64,000 nucleotides of DNA. Source: Clostridiales bacterium. Its GTDB lineage: Bacteria > Bacillota > Clostridia > Christensenellales > JAISNN01. Made by a program: the position numbers and the translations under genes. The notes beneath the pieces are model-generated. The model did not search any database. It worked only from the letters and a program-made list of their open reading frames with translations, and had not been told where the DNA came from. Of the stretch, positions 1 through 10,027 are shown in pieces. The stretch is from positions 1-64,000 of the forward strand of contig JAISNN010000014.1 of the NCBI GenBank assembly GCA_031276195.1, written 5' to 3'. How positions within the stretch are numbered: the stretch's first letter is position 1; every line of letters starts with the position of its first letter.

Positions 1-1
1 G

Positions 2-125
2 GAACGAATTTTGAATAGCGGATTTTTTAGATAGAAACCGAATTGTTTTTGCAGGCAATAGCATTCGCTATTGCCAAAAACACAAGGCGGTTTATGGCAA
101 AAAAGACGCATTCTAAAATTCGTTC
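2..125. repeat. Long imperfect palindrome (MITE-like hairpin)
   Basis: The two halves are imperfect reverse complements along almost the whole length. The outer ends GAACGAATTTT (2-13) and AAAATTCGTTC (114-125) pair, then GAAT/ATTC and GCG/CGC, an AAACCG/CGGTTT block, GTTTTTG/CAAAAAC, and a central perfect hairpin GGCAATAGC-ATTC-GCTATTGCC (54-75). No coding potential was seen. A small non-autonomous transposable element or a structured RNA would both fit; no target duplication can be judged because the element touches the window edge. Confidence 0.6.
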
Positions 126-180
126 AAGTTTACTCGACGATTCCAAGGGTGGTGCGTAACGTCGGCTTGATATTTTACCG

Positions 181-224
181 TTTACGTCAATGACGATAGG
201 AAACAAAAGCGACGCATTTTAACG
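181..224. repeat. Dispersed ~40-bp repeat, copy 1
   Basis: The stretch starting TTTACGTCAATGACGATAGG and ending in CGACGCATTTTA recurs at 30915-30954 with a few substitutions and a one-base indel. Both copies are intergenic. Its flanks (ATATTTTACCGTT on the left, AACGGTATATTTT on the right) are roughly inverted, so it may be the core of another short palindromic element. Confidence 0.5.
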
Positions 225-274
225 GTATATTTTAAATTTTTTTGAAATTAAATTACCGTATTCTTTTCACTTTT

Positions 275-637
275 CTACCGTATACAGTTATATATTCCCG
301 ACGCTATCGTCAAAATATAAAAAACCGTCGCAAGTTTTTCGTTCGACAATTTTTTCAGCATCAGCGCGCCCGCGATTCCGCCCAAAACGACTCCGCCGCC
401 CGCCGAGAGCAGGACGGGCAAATCCGCCGCGCCCTTAAAAAGGTAGACCGCGCCGCTGACGACCGAGAGGGGCAGAACGACCGCCGCCGCCGTCGCGTGG
501 GCTTTTTTTTCGTCGTTCAAGACGAGCGCGGACAGCGCGGGGACGGCGAGCATTCCGCCGCCGCCGCCGAAAAAGCCGTTGATAAAGCCGATCGCCGCGC
601 CCGCCGCCGGCAATAAAAATTTCTTTCTTTTATTCAT
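275..637 (-). CDS. TauE/SafE (DUF81) family membrane protein
   Basis: Predicted 120-residue integral membrane protein, probably an anion or sulfite exporter subunit of the TauE/SafE family. The N-terminal half carries the family-typical glycine-rich run around residues 17-30 (GFINGFFGGGGG), followed by hydrophobic segments near 30-45, 50-65, 75-95 and 103-117. Full TauE proteins are about 250 residues; half-length members that probably pair as dimers are common in Firmicutes, so the short length is not in itself a truncation. The start is set by a GGGGGG Shine-Dalgarno-like stretch just upstream. The next gene is divergent. The substrate is unknown. Confidence 0.75.
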   Translation of the reverse strand: MNKRKKFLLPAAGAAIGFINGFFGGGGGMLAVPALSALVLNDEKKAHATAAAVVLPLSVVSGAVYLFKGAADLPVLLSAGGGVVLGGIAGALMLKKLSNEKLATVFYILTIASGIYNCIR

Positions 638-749
638 AAAACCCCCCTTTCCGGAAACTATATATTAATATTATTTATATATATTATTTATCCTTACGGG
701 CAAAAAATGTATTTCGGTCAAAAAATGTGTTTTTTTCGGGTAAAATTGT

Positions 750-778
750 TTGCATATTGCGCCGATTTATATTATAAT
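750..778 (+). promoter_or_regulatory. Sigma-70 type promoter for the 1789-residue lipoprotein
   Basis: TTGCAT (750-755), a 17-bp spacer and TATAAT (773-778) lie about 200 bp upstream of the lipoprotein start. The intervening leader is AT-rich, with short hairpins such as GGCGGTAAAACGCC, and holds nothing else recognisable. Confidence 0.5.
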
Positions 779-980
779 AATTCGTACTATTCCGATATAC
801 CGATATCAAATACCGAATATCGGCGGTAAAACGCCGCATAAGAAAAATTTAGAATTAAAACGCGGCGAAAATTAAGATACGCTAAAAACCTAAACGCCGA
901 ACGCTAAAAAAAACAAAATACGAAAAACGAAAAATATCAAAAATATCAAAAACAATTTTTTTTTAAAAGGTGAAGAATAA

Positions 981-3900
981 ATGGGTAACTTGCAAAAAAA
1001 GAAACTTTCACGTCTTTTAATCTGTCTCGTACTGATTATGTCGCTTTTTCTTCTCGTCTCCTGCGGCGACAAAACCGACGGCGGCGAAACGCCCGACGAT
1101 TCGACTTGGACTTCTCTCCTTGAAAACGGCTCTTTCAAGGAATATTCGGGTACGGATATGCCCTATTCCCCGAACGGCTGGACGGGGAGTTTCGGCAGCA
1201 CGGACTCAAATTATTATGATTCCGTCATAAAGGAAGCCGTCAAGGCGGGCGTTATCAACACGGACCCTGCGGAATACGCGATCGCGAAAAATCGTTTTTT
1301 GACCGACGTTCCGAACCCCGGAACGAACAAAGCGGAGGGAAGTTCGCCCGACCCCTACGTCCTTATGATCTACAACGGCGGCGGCGGCGCGTACTATTTC
1401 AGCAAGTCTTTCACGACTTCGGCGAACAAATATTATTCTTTGTCGATAGACGTGAGGACGCAGGAAGCCTTCGGCGCGTCTATTCGTTTACGCGGATCGG
1501 CTTGGTACGATTCGGGGATTATCAATACGGACAAGCAATGGAAAACCTATACTTTCTATTTCGAGGCTCATCAAGCGTCCTCGAAATCTATCACTATCCA
1601 ACTTTGGAACGGCATAGAAAACGGTTCGTTTTTCAACGCGGTGTTTTTCGACAACGTAAAAATCTCCGAAATGAAAAGGAGCGAATATTTAGCCAAGCAG
1701 AGCGCGGATTCAAAAAACGCTTTTTCGCTCAGACTTCCGAATCCGGATTTCAACGCCTCCTCCTACGCGTATAGCGATTCGCCCGTCAGTCTCAACGACT
1801 ATTCGACCTCTCCGGGAACGTCCAAAGACGCGTCCAAATCTCCCGCGCAGGGCGGTTCGCAGCGTATAAGTTACGGTATGGTTTCAAAGGACTACACAAA
1901 CGCTTCGCTTAGTAAAACGGCGGCGGCAAACGTCTTGAACCCCACGTCCGAATTCCCGAACGCCGACGGTTTTCTCCTTATGCTTTGGAACAAGGACTAC
2001 ACCGCCTACGGCTACAAGAGCAATTCTTCGAGCGGAATCGTTCTCGAACGCGGTCAATACTACAAAATCTCCGTAAACGTCCTCACCGACGGGCTTACGT
2101 CGATGAAATATAACGACGTTCTCTACGGAAACTATTACAAGAACACAAACGGCGTGTATACTAAAATCGCCTCCTCCGCAGACTTTTTGGGGAGCGACGG
2201 CAAGCCCGCGGGCGAAACGAATACGGCGGTGAAAAGCAACGGCTGGCTCGGCGTACGCGCGAACCTCCCGACAAAGACGAACGCGACGATCACGAGATAT
2301 CTAAACGTCATCGACAACTACGGAAATCTTATGATCGAAGGCGGCGAAAGCGTAACGGCGCAAGAAAAAGCGGCGCGGCAAATCATCGCGACGCTCTGGT
2401 CGCTCAAAAACAACAGCCCCTCTACGGAAAACAACGAAAACATCTTTATCACCCTCGAAAGCGCGATCTGCTGGCTTGAAGCGGCTTATAATGAAACCGC
2501 CGCGAACGGCGCTCCGAACGAGACCTACAATCCTTATGACTCCGACGGCAATCCGCGCTGGCACAAATTAGAAGAAATCAAAGACGGGGACGGCAACGTC
2601 ATAGGTCATAAACCCGTATATACCGAAAAAGACGCAAACGGGAATACCGTTTCCCTTTGGAAAGATTCCGAAGAGGGCAGCGTGGGCTACGCTCTCGCCG
2701 CGCTCCTTCTCGACCCCGATATAGACGGCAAAGAGGCGTTTGACAAGGTTGCGGTAAAGGACGCGGACGGAAACGCGGTCAAAAACGAGGACGGATCGGA
2801 CAAATTTGAATTCACCGCGAACGGCGATTTTGCGACCACGTACCTGCAATTCAAGACCTATATCAGAGCGTTCGACAACTTCGAGAGCGACAGAGAGGGT
2901 ACGAACCTCAGTTTCACTACCGATCACAGATACTACACCACGACTTCCTTTAAGTACGGAATGACGAGATACGCGCAAGGCGACTCTACTCCCGTAGAAA
3001 AAGGCTCTAATGCCGACGGAACCCTTTTAGGCGGCAACTTGTCGCTGAAAACGAGTTCGATATCCATAGATATCAAAGGAATCGTTACGGACGGCGAATG
3101 GCAAACGTTCGACTTCTACGTCAGAGCGAACCAATTCCAAAACACGACTTTCGACATATATTACAATCTCGGCGAGGGCGGCGCGGAGGACGCGGACACG
3201 CACATCAAGGGCTTTATGTTCGTGGACAGTCTGTCTATCACCGCGGCGGATTCGCCCGATGAGATCGACGGTTTCGACGTTAACGGCGGCTACGACGCTA
3301 AAATCAAAGACAAAGACGGGATCAAAATCACGAACGGACTCGATGAAAGCGGACACGCCAATCCTTTCGTGACCGCGGACGTCTCCTCCGAAACGGCGGA
3401 CAATCTGATTCAAAATTGGGCTTTTTCCGATGAGATCGCGTGGAGCGACACCGCCTTAGAGACGGGAAGTTGGAAAGACGGACGCTGGGTCGTCGAGCAG
3501 CCCGACGAGATCGACAAAGAGGGCAAAGGTTCGTCTTATATCCACGTCGGCTACGGAGACACGGGCTATCTGTTCGGCGCGGTTGACGCGGGTGAAAACG
3601 GACTCCCCTACGTTATGCAAGACGACGGCGGCAAGTCTTTCGGCAAAATCCTTTCTCTCGTCGCGAATCAATACGGAATTTTTCAAATCCGCCCCCTCTA
3701 CGTCGGCGAAACGCCGGACGGTTCGGACGTTTTGAGTGAAAAATTCGGCGCGATCCAAATCGCCCCCCTAACCTATTACAGACTGTCCGTCTGGATCAAA
3801 ACCGCGGACATTCCCGAAACTTCCGACGCGGCGGTCAACGTCTATTTGGCGGGCTATACCGAAAACAAAGAAAACGACGGATTGTACAGACATTCCGACG

Positions 3901-6350
3901 GTCTGTCATACGACAGAAACGAACTCGCGAGCGTAACGGGCGTCAAAACCCCCGAACCCGAAGAGGGCGCAGATTCGGAATACAACGGCTATACCGAAGT
4001 CGTCTTTTATATCGGTGGCAACAGAACCTATCAAGACTTCCGGTACGTCGATCTTGAAATCACTTTCGGATCGGGCGACTATATGTCTACCAAAACGTTA
4101 GCGAAAGGTTCGGTTTCCGTAGCCTATCCCTCCCTCTACAAAATCGCCTATAAAGAATACAAAGACGCGTCTTCGAGCGGCTCTTACACCAAAAAATACG
4201 ACTTCCCGACCGCGGCGATCCCCTCCGAAAACACTTTCACCAACGGCGAATTTGACAGTATCGATATCGAAAATACCGAACTCAACGACAAAGGCTTGAT
4301 CGAAACCCCCTATATCCCCTCGTCGTGGACCTTCCAAGAGGGCAAAAACGGATCTAACGCCGCGCTGACGAAATACGACGTAATTTCGGGCAATATCGAC
4401 CTTGACAACGCCTATATGATCGCGAAACTCGCGGAAAATTACGGCATATTCGGAGACGTCATATTCGGAGACGACTCCGAAAGCAATTGGCTTCTCAACG
4501 ACATCACGATCGAAGCGAATAAGAAAAAAATCATAAAAGCCGCCTACGAAGCGGTTTACGGCGAGAATAAAGCCAAAAGACCCGAACTCACCGCGTCGAA
4601 TTCCCTCCTTATGCTGTCGAACGCCGCGAAAGATTCGGGCGGAACGTTCGGAAAGACCCAAGCCTCCTACGGCTATAAATCCACGTCGTCCAAGTCGCTT
4701 TCGTCGAATAAATATTACCGCGTGTCCGTAATGGCTATGTCCTTAGAGGGATCGCCCGACGCGCATATCTATCTCACGTCGAGCAGCGCCTCCCCCTCTA
4801 TGATCTACGGCGAAAACGAAACGAAAAAGACCGAATATAAACTTTCAAACATCGGAAAAGATTGGAAAGAATATATATTCTATATAGAAGTAGGGCAGTC
4901 GAGCGTCAGCGTGAACTTGGAATTCTGGCTGGGCGATAAGGACAAAAAGACTCCGACGGAGGGTATCGTCCTGATCGACAACGTACGCGTCGCGGAAATC
5001 CCCGAAACTCAAACGATCGGCACGAAAGACTATCTCGCGTCCGGCTGTTTCGAAGCGGTTTTGGACAAGATCAACGGAGGAGCGGGCGTCTACGGCGACG
5101 GTTATTCTATGTTTGACCTTAGCAAGCCTATCACCCTTGAAGGGGCGTGGGCGGCGAACAACCTCATAAACGACAACAAACCGACCTACACGCAAGAATT
5201 TATCGCCTTGACTTATATGACGGACGGTTTCGACAGTTACGGTGAAAACAAGTCCGCATACGTTACAAGCAACGAAGGCAAAGAAGAGGACGAAAAACAA
5301 TTCCTCTATTCTCCGTCCGGCTGGTCGGGTTCGCTTTTAAAGGGCAGTTCCTCCGAAGTCGTCGCGGGCGTTATCGACTTTACGACTAATATCGAAAACG
5401 TCTTAAAGAAAAATTCCGAGGACGGCACCGTTACGAACGGTCTCGACGGCGATCCGCGTTCGCTATTCGGCGATATGGGCGACCGTATGCTGGTCATTTG
5501 GAACAACTCCGACGAGTTGGCATACACCTACACTTCGAGTTCCAAAACTCTTTCCTCAAAATCCATCTATGAAATCTCCGTGTACGTCAAAACTCTCGAT
5601 CTCGCGAATGACAAAAACGCCGTCGTTCACCTCACCTTAGGCACGACAAACCTCACTTTCAACGTCAATTCCGCGAGAATCAGCAACGCGGTTTCGGGCT
5701 ACGAGGGCTATACCGTGGACGAAAAGACCGTGTTCGACCAAAATATAATCGAGAAAGACTCCGCGAAAAGCGACAAGGGCGTCTTAAACGGATATACTAA
5801 ACTCACCTTCTACGTCAACAACCAAATGAAAAGCACGTCGATATCCTCCGTCGGTCTGATTTTCGGGCTGGGCGACGCGGAAAACGGCTTGAAAGGCTTG
5901 GTCGGAATCGACAATTTCTCGATCAAAAAGTTTGCGGGAACGGAGGAGGACTTCGACAAACTCAAAGCGGACTACGAAGCGGCGTACGCCGCCGGAAATA
6001 AGACGGTGGATACCTCCGACGACAACAAAAGACAATTCGATACCGTAGTCTTTATGTCCGTCCCGAACGACGAAGTGATCAATCCGAAGCCCGCCGAACC
6101 CGAACCGCCGAAGAATCCGCCGAATATGCAATGGCTGATCATCTCGTCCGCGGTCGTGGGCGGCGCGACGGTCGTCATCATTTTGATCTATTTCTACCAG
6201 AGAAAGAAAACCGCGGTCGCAAGGTTTATCAACGAAAAGATATTCAAAGGCAAACTCACCCTCTACAAAGCGAATAAGAGCAGACTGAGAGGCGTTTCCC
6301 CCTCCGTCAAAGAGATCAGGAACGAGTACGACAAATATAAGGAAGACTAA
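981..6350 (+). CDS. Giant surface lipoprotein with repeated beta-sandwich modules and a C-terminal membrane anchor
   Basis: The 1789-residue product begins with a lipoprotein signal peptide: positive N-terminus, hydrophobic stretch 12-26 and lipobox LVSC with Cys28. The ectodomain has at least four to five diverged modules. Each starts near an N-G-x-F...W pattern (for example NGSFKEY and FTNGEF, followed by PxxW), runs through a K-Y-Y-x-[VIL]-S-[VI]-x-[VA] strand, and closes with a strand like F-V-D-N or LIDNV. This layout is typical of carbohydrate-binding-like jelly rolls. Near residue 1715 a transmembrane helix (MQWLIISSAVVGGATVVIIL) is followed by a basic tail of about 55 residues, predicted cytoplasmic. 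The RBS is AGGTGA 9 bases before ATG. The gene stands alone between a promoter and a terminator. Glycan binding is inferred, not shown. Confidence 0.8.
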   Translation: MGNLQKKKLSRLLICLVLIMSLFLLVSCGDKTDGGETPDDSTWTSLLENGSFKEYSGTDMPYSPNGWTGSFGSTDSNYYDSVIKEAVKAGVINTDPAEYAIAKNRFLTDVPNPGTNKAEGSSPDPYVLMIYNGGGGAYYFSKSFTTSANKYYSLSIDVRTQEAFGASIRLRGSAWYDSGIINTDKQWKTYTFYFEAHQASSKSITIQLWNGIENGSFFNAVFFDNVKISEMKRSEYLAKQSADSKNAFSLRLPNPDFNASSYAYSDSPVSLNDYSTSPGTSKDASKSPAQGGSQRISYGMVSKDYTNASLSKTAAANVLNPTSEFPNADGFLLMLWNKDYTAYGYKSNSSSGIVLERGQYYKISVNVLTDGLTSMKYNDVLYGNYYKNTNGVYTKIASSADFLGSDGKPAGETNTAVKSNGWLGVRANLPTKTNATITRYLNVIDNYGNLMIEGGESVTAQEKAARQIIATLWSLKNNSPSTENNENIFITLESAICWLEAAYNETAANGAPNETYNPYDSDGNPRWHKLEEIKDGDGNVIGHKPVYTEKDANGNTVSLWKDSEEGSVGYALAALLLDPDIDGKEAFDKVAVKDADGNAVKNEDGSDKFEFTANGDFATTYLQFKTYIRAFDNFESDREGTNLSFTTDHRYYTTTSFKYGMTRYAQGDSTPVEKGSNADGTLLGGNLSLKTSSISIDIKGIVTDGEWQTFDFYVRANQFQNTTFDIYYNLGEGGAEDADTHIKGFMFVDSLSITAADSPDEIDGFDVNGGYDAKIKDKDGIKITNGLDESGHANPFVTADVSSETADNLIQNWAFSDEIAWSDTALETGSWKDGRWVVEQPDEIDKEGKGSSYIHVGYGDTGYLFGAVDAGENGLPYVMQDDGGKSFGKILSLVANQYGIFQIRPLYVGETPDGSDVLSEKFGAIQIAPLTYYRLSVWIKTADIPETSDAAVNVYLAGYTENKENDGLYRHSDGLSYDRNELASVTGVKTPEPEEGADSEYNGYTEVVFYIGGNRTYQDFRYVDLEITFGSGDYMSTKTLAKGSVSVAYPSLYKIAYKEYKDASSSGSYTKKYDFPTAAIPSENTFTNGEFDSIDIENTELNDKGLIETPYIPSSWTFQEGKNGSNAALTKYDVISGNIDLDNAYMIAKLAENYGIFGDVIFGDDSESNWLLNDITIEANKKKIIKAAYEAVYGENKAKRPELTASNSLLMLSNAAKDSGGTFGKTQASYGYKSTSSKSLSSNKYYRVSVMAMSLEGSPDAHIYLTSSSASPSMIYGENETKKTEYKLSNIGKDWKEYIFYIEVGQSSVSVNLEFWLGDKDKKTPTEGIVLIDNVRVAEIPETQTIGTKDYLASGCFEAVLDKINGGAGVYGDGYSMFDLSKPITLEGAWAANNLINDNKPTYTQEFIALTYMTDGFDSYGENKSAYVTSNEGKEEDEKQFLYSPSGWSGSLLKGSSSEVVAGVIDFTTNIENVLKKNSEDGTVTNGLDGDPRSLFGDMGDRMLVIWNNSDELAYTYTSSSKTLSSKSIYEISVYVKTLDLANDKNAVVHLTLGTTNLTFNVNSARISNAVSGYEGYTVDEKTVFDQNIIEKDSAKSDKGVLNGYTKLTFYVNNQMKSTSISSVGLIFGLGDAENGLKGLVGIDNFSIKKFAGTEEDFDKLKADYEAAYAAGNKTVDTSDDNKRQFDTVVFMSVPNDEVINPKPAEPEPPKNPPNMQWLIISSAVVGGATVVIILIYFYQRKKTAVARFINEKIFKGKLTLYKANKSRLRGVSPSVKEIRNEYDKYKED

Positions 6351-6411
6351 ACTAAAAACCCCCGAAAGCGCGTAAAAAAACCTTATACGACCGTTAATGA
6401 AAAACTTTTTT

Positions 6412-6445
6412 AAAAAAACCGATACAATTTTGTTTCGGTTTTTTT
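6412..6445 (+). terminator. Rho-independent terminator after the giant lipoprotein
   Basis: AAAAAAACCGA and TCGGTTTTTTT form an 11-bp stem around a 12-base loop, with a T-rich 3' side, about 60 bp after the stop codon. Confidence 0.65.
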
Positions 6446-6713
6446 ATTTTCTTGTTATAATGAATATATACGCCAAATCCCCCCACTTTTTTCCGCGCCG
6501 CGCTTTTCCATCAAAATCTCCCCCCATTTCTCGTGAAAAGCGGATATTAACCGAAAAAACAACTAACGCACTCGAAAATTCCCCTCCGTGGGAGGGGCGT
6601 AGGGGTGGGGCGGCCGCCCGGGTAATCTCTATCGCCAAATCCCCCCACTTTTTTTCCGCGCCGCGCTATCCCCAAAAAATCAAAAAAATTCTAAAAAAAG
6701 GAGTCTTTCGTTT
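6446..6713. repeat. Intergenic region with a family A repeat
   Basis: A family A copy lies at 6577-6613 (core CCCCTCC-GTG-GGAGGGG, then AGGGGTGGGGCGG). It is flanked by a direct repeat of CGCCAAATCCCCCCACTTTT at about 6471 and 6631. The RBS AAAGGAG for the next gene is at 6697-6703. Nothing coding was seen. Confidence 0.7.
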
Positions 6714-8189
6714 ATGAAAACCGCGTCCGCTTCAAAAACCCCCTCTCCCGACAAGATCCCCCTCTATGAAAAACTCGTTTACGGCGCGGCTGATCTTTTC
6801 GGCGGCGGACACAACACGATTTTGTCCGTCATTCTGCTGTATTTTTTCACCGATATACTCGGCATAAACCCCGCGCTCGCCGGAACGATCATTTTGGTTT
6901 CGAAGTTTTGGGACGCGATAATCGACCCCGTTTTGGGAAGCGTTTCGGACAACACGCGTTCAAAGTTCGGGCGGCGCAAGCCGTACATTCTCACCGGCGC
7001 GATTTTGATAATCCCGGCGTACGCCCTTCTTTTCGCTCCCATATCGAACGTTTCGCCCGACTCTTTAAAGGCGGGTTTCGCCGCCGCGTCGTACATATTC
7101 TATTGCACCGCCGCGTCTTTGTCGCAAGTTCCGTTTATGTCGATGAGCGGCGACATTTCGCCCGACTTCAAAGAACGCAATTCCGCAAACCTCGTCAAAC
7201 TCGTATTCGATATGGCCGCGGCGGCGGTTTGCTATCTCGCGCCGACCGCGCTCGTCGATCTTTTGAACGACGGCGCGATATCCGTTCAAACCTTTTATTT
7301 TTCCATCGTTTTCGGTTTCGGTTTAGTATTTTCGATTCCGCTTGCGGTTTCCGCTTTCGTGTTGAAAGAACGCGTCCCGGCGCCCAAAGCCAGAAGCAAA
7401 TTCGACGTCAAAGAGTGGTTTGCCGCGTTTAGAGTCAAGTCGTACAGATATCACATATTTATGTATATAACGGCGTTTCTCTGTATCGATATCGTCTCCG
7501 CGCTCGCCCTCTATTACGTCAACGACGTCTTACGCGGCGTAACCGTTTTCGGGCGTCAAATCGGCTCGATCTACGTCATCGCCCCCATGATGACCGCGGC
7601 GGCGGCGGCCGTCCCCTTTTGCTACCGCCTTATGAAAAAGAAAAGCAAGCAGTTCGCATACCGCGTCGGGCTGCCCCTGTACGCGCTCGGAGCCGTTCTC
7701 CTCGCCCTATTCGACGTCTCCGCCATGAACGGCATATTCGTTCCGCTGTTCGCGCTTATCGCCGGGCTGGGCTTAGGCGGCGCGCAGATGATGCCTTGGC
7801 TGATTTTTCCCGATACCGTGGACGTCGCCGAACTAAAACTCGGCTGCCGCCCCACGGGCGCGTTCTCGGGCGCGATGACCTTCGCGAGAACGCTGGTATC
7901 GGCGGTGGCGATTCAAGCCGTCGGATTAGTCCTGTTCGCCGCCGGCTACAAAGAATCACCCGCGAAAGCCGTAGTCCAAGAACCCTCCGTCCTGCTCGCG
8001 ATTCGGCTGCTGCTCGGAATATCCGTCGTCGTATTGCTCTCGCTCGCATTCGCCGCGTCGATGAAATATAAAGTTACCGACAAAAAACTCGCCCGCGTCC
8101 GCCTCTTCAATGAAAAAAACCGCGGCGGCATAAGCCTAACCGCCGAAGAACAAGCCGAAAAAGAAGCCCTCCTAAAAGAATTAGCCTAA
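6714..8189 (+). CDS. GPH-family (MelB-like) sugar:cation symporter
   Basis: The 491-residue polytopic protein belongs to the glycoside-pentoside-hexuronide:cation symporters of the major facilitator superfamily, which import sugars with Na+ or H+. The N-terminal signature is clear: KLVYGAADLFGGG (21-33), FFTDILGI, then KFWDAIIDPVLGSVSDNTRS with GRRKPYI, the helix 2-3 loop typical of MelB/XylP/UidB. A second GPH-like stretch, GLGLGGAQMMPWLIFPDTVD, occurs around 345-365. About 12 hydrophobic segments can be counted, matching the family. The RBS AAAGGAG sits 10 bases before ATG. No sugar hydrolase is adjacent, so the substrate cannot be inferred from context. Confidence 0.85.
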   Translation: MKTASASKTPSPDKIPLYEKLVYGAADLFGGGHNTILSVILLYFFTDILGINPALAGTIILVSKFWDAIIDPVLGSVSDNTRSKFGRRKPYILTGAILIIPAYALLFAPISNVSPDSLKAGFAAASYIFYCTAASLSQVPFMSMSGDISPDFKERNSANLVKLVFDMAAAAVCYLAPTALVDLLNDGAISVQTFYFSIVFGFGLVFSIPLAVSAFVLKERVPAPKARSKFDVKEWFAAFRVKSYRYHIFMYITAFLCIDIVSALALYYVNDVLRGVTVFGRQIGSIYVIAPMMTAAAAAVPFCYRLMKKKSKQFAYRVGLPLYALGAVLLALFDVSAMNGIFVPLFALIAGLGLGGAQMMPWLIFPDTVDVAELKLGCRPTGAFSGAMTFARTLVSAVAIQAVGLVLFAAGYKESPAKAVVQEPSVLLAIRLLLGISVVVLLSLAFAASMKYKVTDKKLARVRLFNEKNRGGISLTAEEQAEKEALLKELA

Positions 8190-8656
8190 AATTTATAGGA
8201 ATTTTGTATGAAAAACGCGGAGGAAAACTTTTTAAAAAAAGTTTTTCCCCCGCACCCCCTTTCAAAAACTTTTAGTAACTTTGAAACGCTATGCACGTTC
8301 ATTTCACGGCAAAAAACTTTTTAAAAGTTTGAATAAATAAAAAAACACGGCGGAAAACTTTTTAAAAAAAGTTTTTCCCCCGTACCCCCTTTCAAAAACT
8401 TTTAGTAACTTTGAAACGCTATACTTATTTATGCGGAAATCCCCATCCGAAAGCCAAGATAGGAAAAATTCCCCTCCGTGGGAGGGGTTAAGGGGTGGGG
8501 CGACCTTATTCCTTTCAAAAACTTTTAGCAACTTTGAAACGCTATACTTATTTATGCGGAAATCCCTATCCGAAAGCCAAGATAGGAAAAATTCCCCTTC
8601 CGCGCGCGGAGCGGCCGTTAAAAAATATAAAATAAATAACCGTCAAGGAATTCATT
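8190..8656. repeat. Intergenic composite of family A and B repeats
   Basis: Two family B copies (8216-8292 and about 8343-8427) each have an AAAACTTTTT/AAAAAGTTTT stem followed by a shared tail ending CTTTGAAACGCTAT. A family A copy follows at 8467-8503. A further unit repeats the B tail (8513-8550) and then ATTTATGCGGAAATCCC...AAGCCAAGATAGG, a stretch already present at 8428-8463, ending in a truncated A copy near 8587. No gene was seen. Confidence 0.8.
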
Positions 8657-10027
8657 ATGTCCGAAAAAATCAGCGTCCTGACAAAAGGAAAAGCCCCCTT
8701 CAAAATCCTTCTCCTCTCCGACACGCATTTCGGGGCGGGTTTTTTGTCGCGAAAAACCGACAAAGCCGCCGAACACGCCGTCCGGACTATCGCCGAGCGC
8801 GCAAACGCCGATTTGATCATCGTCAACGGCGATATGATATACCCCATATTCGCCTTTTCGGGAACGACAAACAACAAAAAACAAGCCGAACGCGTCCTCG
8901 GCATTATGGAAAGCCTAAAAACTCCTTGGGCGTTCACTTTCGGGAATCACGATCAAGAAAGACACTCGAAATACGACAAAAACGCCCTCGCCGATATCTA
9001 TATGCGCGGAAAATATTGCCTCTTTCAAAAAGGACCGGACAATATCGACGGCGTGGGAAATTATATAATAAAGATAGAAAACGGGAACGAAAACGCCGTA
9101 AAAAACCCAGAATCGCAAAAAAACGGCGGCGAAAACGCCCTCCGCGCGCGCCGTTCGGAAAAAAATACCGAAACGGTAAACCTTAAAGCATACCAAAATA
9201 CCGTTTGCAATTCCGCTTTAAAAGAAAATAACGCCGCAAAAAACTCTGAAACAACCGAAAATACCCTCCCCCATTCCGTCTTAAAAGAAAATAATTCAAT
9301 AACAAATTCTAAAAAAACCGAAAACGGCGGCTCTCTAAACACCGTCCTCGTCTTTCTCGACAGCAATATGTATATGAAAAAAGGCTACTTCTCGGGCTTT
9401 GACCACGTACACGACAACCAAATCGAATGGTACAAAGACCAAATCGCCGCGCTGTCAAAAAAAGAGGGGCGCATCGTCCCCTCGCTGATGTTTTGCCACC
9501 TACCGATCAAAGAATTTTCCGACGCTTGGAGAATGCTGTATTTGGGAAAAGTAAAACCTTCGGCGAACGAAAAAAACATAAATCCGGAATATAAAAACCT
9601 TGAAAAAACCGCTATCCAAAAGCGCAATAACTCAAATCCCGAACGCGAAAACTTTCAAGAAAACCGCATCCCCGAATGCGAAAAGAATATGCCCGAAGTC
9701 GTATATCACTGCGGTTTCGTCAACGAAAAAGATAACTATTTCGGCTACCCAAAAACTATGTCAACCCACATATTCGACGACGTTCTCGCCCTCGGAAGTA
9801 CAAAAGGAATGTTTTTCGGACACGACCACCTAAACACTCTTTCCTTGACCTATAAGGGCGTCCGCTTGACCTACTCTATGAGCATCGACTACCTCGCCTA
9901 TATCGGAATCCGCAAAAAAAACACCCAACGCGGCGGAACACTCATCGAAATTTTCGACGACGCGTCTTTCGACGTACGCCATATTCCGCTGTTTGACGAC
10001 TGCCCGATGAAAAAAATCAAATTGTAA
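8657..10027 (+). CDS. Calcineurin-like metallophosphoesterase with low-complexity insertions
   Basis: The 456-residue protein has the full two-metal phosphoesterase motif set: SDTHFG (D-x-H, about residue 22), NGDM (about 58), GNHDQE (about 95), FCHLP (about 275) and GHDHLN (about 390). The closest remembered relatives are extracellular or cytosolic purple-acid-type phosphatases of about 300-330 residues. The excess length comes from two K/N/E-rich inserts at about 137-230 and about 302-345; the first holds two imperfect copies of a unit beginning S-x-LKENN. Neither interrupts a motif, so the enzyme is probably active. No signal peptide was seen. The 3' end is partly duplicated just downstream. 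The substrate is unknown. Confidence 0.8.
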   Translation: MSEKISVLTKGKAPFKILLLSDTHFGAGFLSRKTDKAAEHAVRTIAERANADLIIVNGDMIYPIFAFSGTTNNKKQAERVLGIMESLKTPWAFTFGNHDQERHSKYDKNALADIYMRGKYCLFQKGPDNIDGVGNYIIKIENGNENAVKNPESQKNGGENALRARRSEKNTETVNLKAYQNTVCNSALKENNAAKNSETTENTLPHSVLKENNSITNSKKTENGGSLNTVLVFLDSNMYMKKGYFSGFDHVHDNQIEWYKDQIAALSKKEGRIVPSLMFCHLPIKEFSDAWRMLYLGKVKPSANEKNINPEYKNLEKTAIQKRNNSNPERENFQENRIPECEKNMPEVVYHCGFVNEKDNYFGYPKTMSTHIFDDVLALGSTKGMFFGHDHLNTLSLTYKGVRLTYSMSIDYLAYIGIRKKNTQRGGTLIEIFDDASFDVRHIPLFDDCPMKKIKL

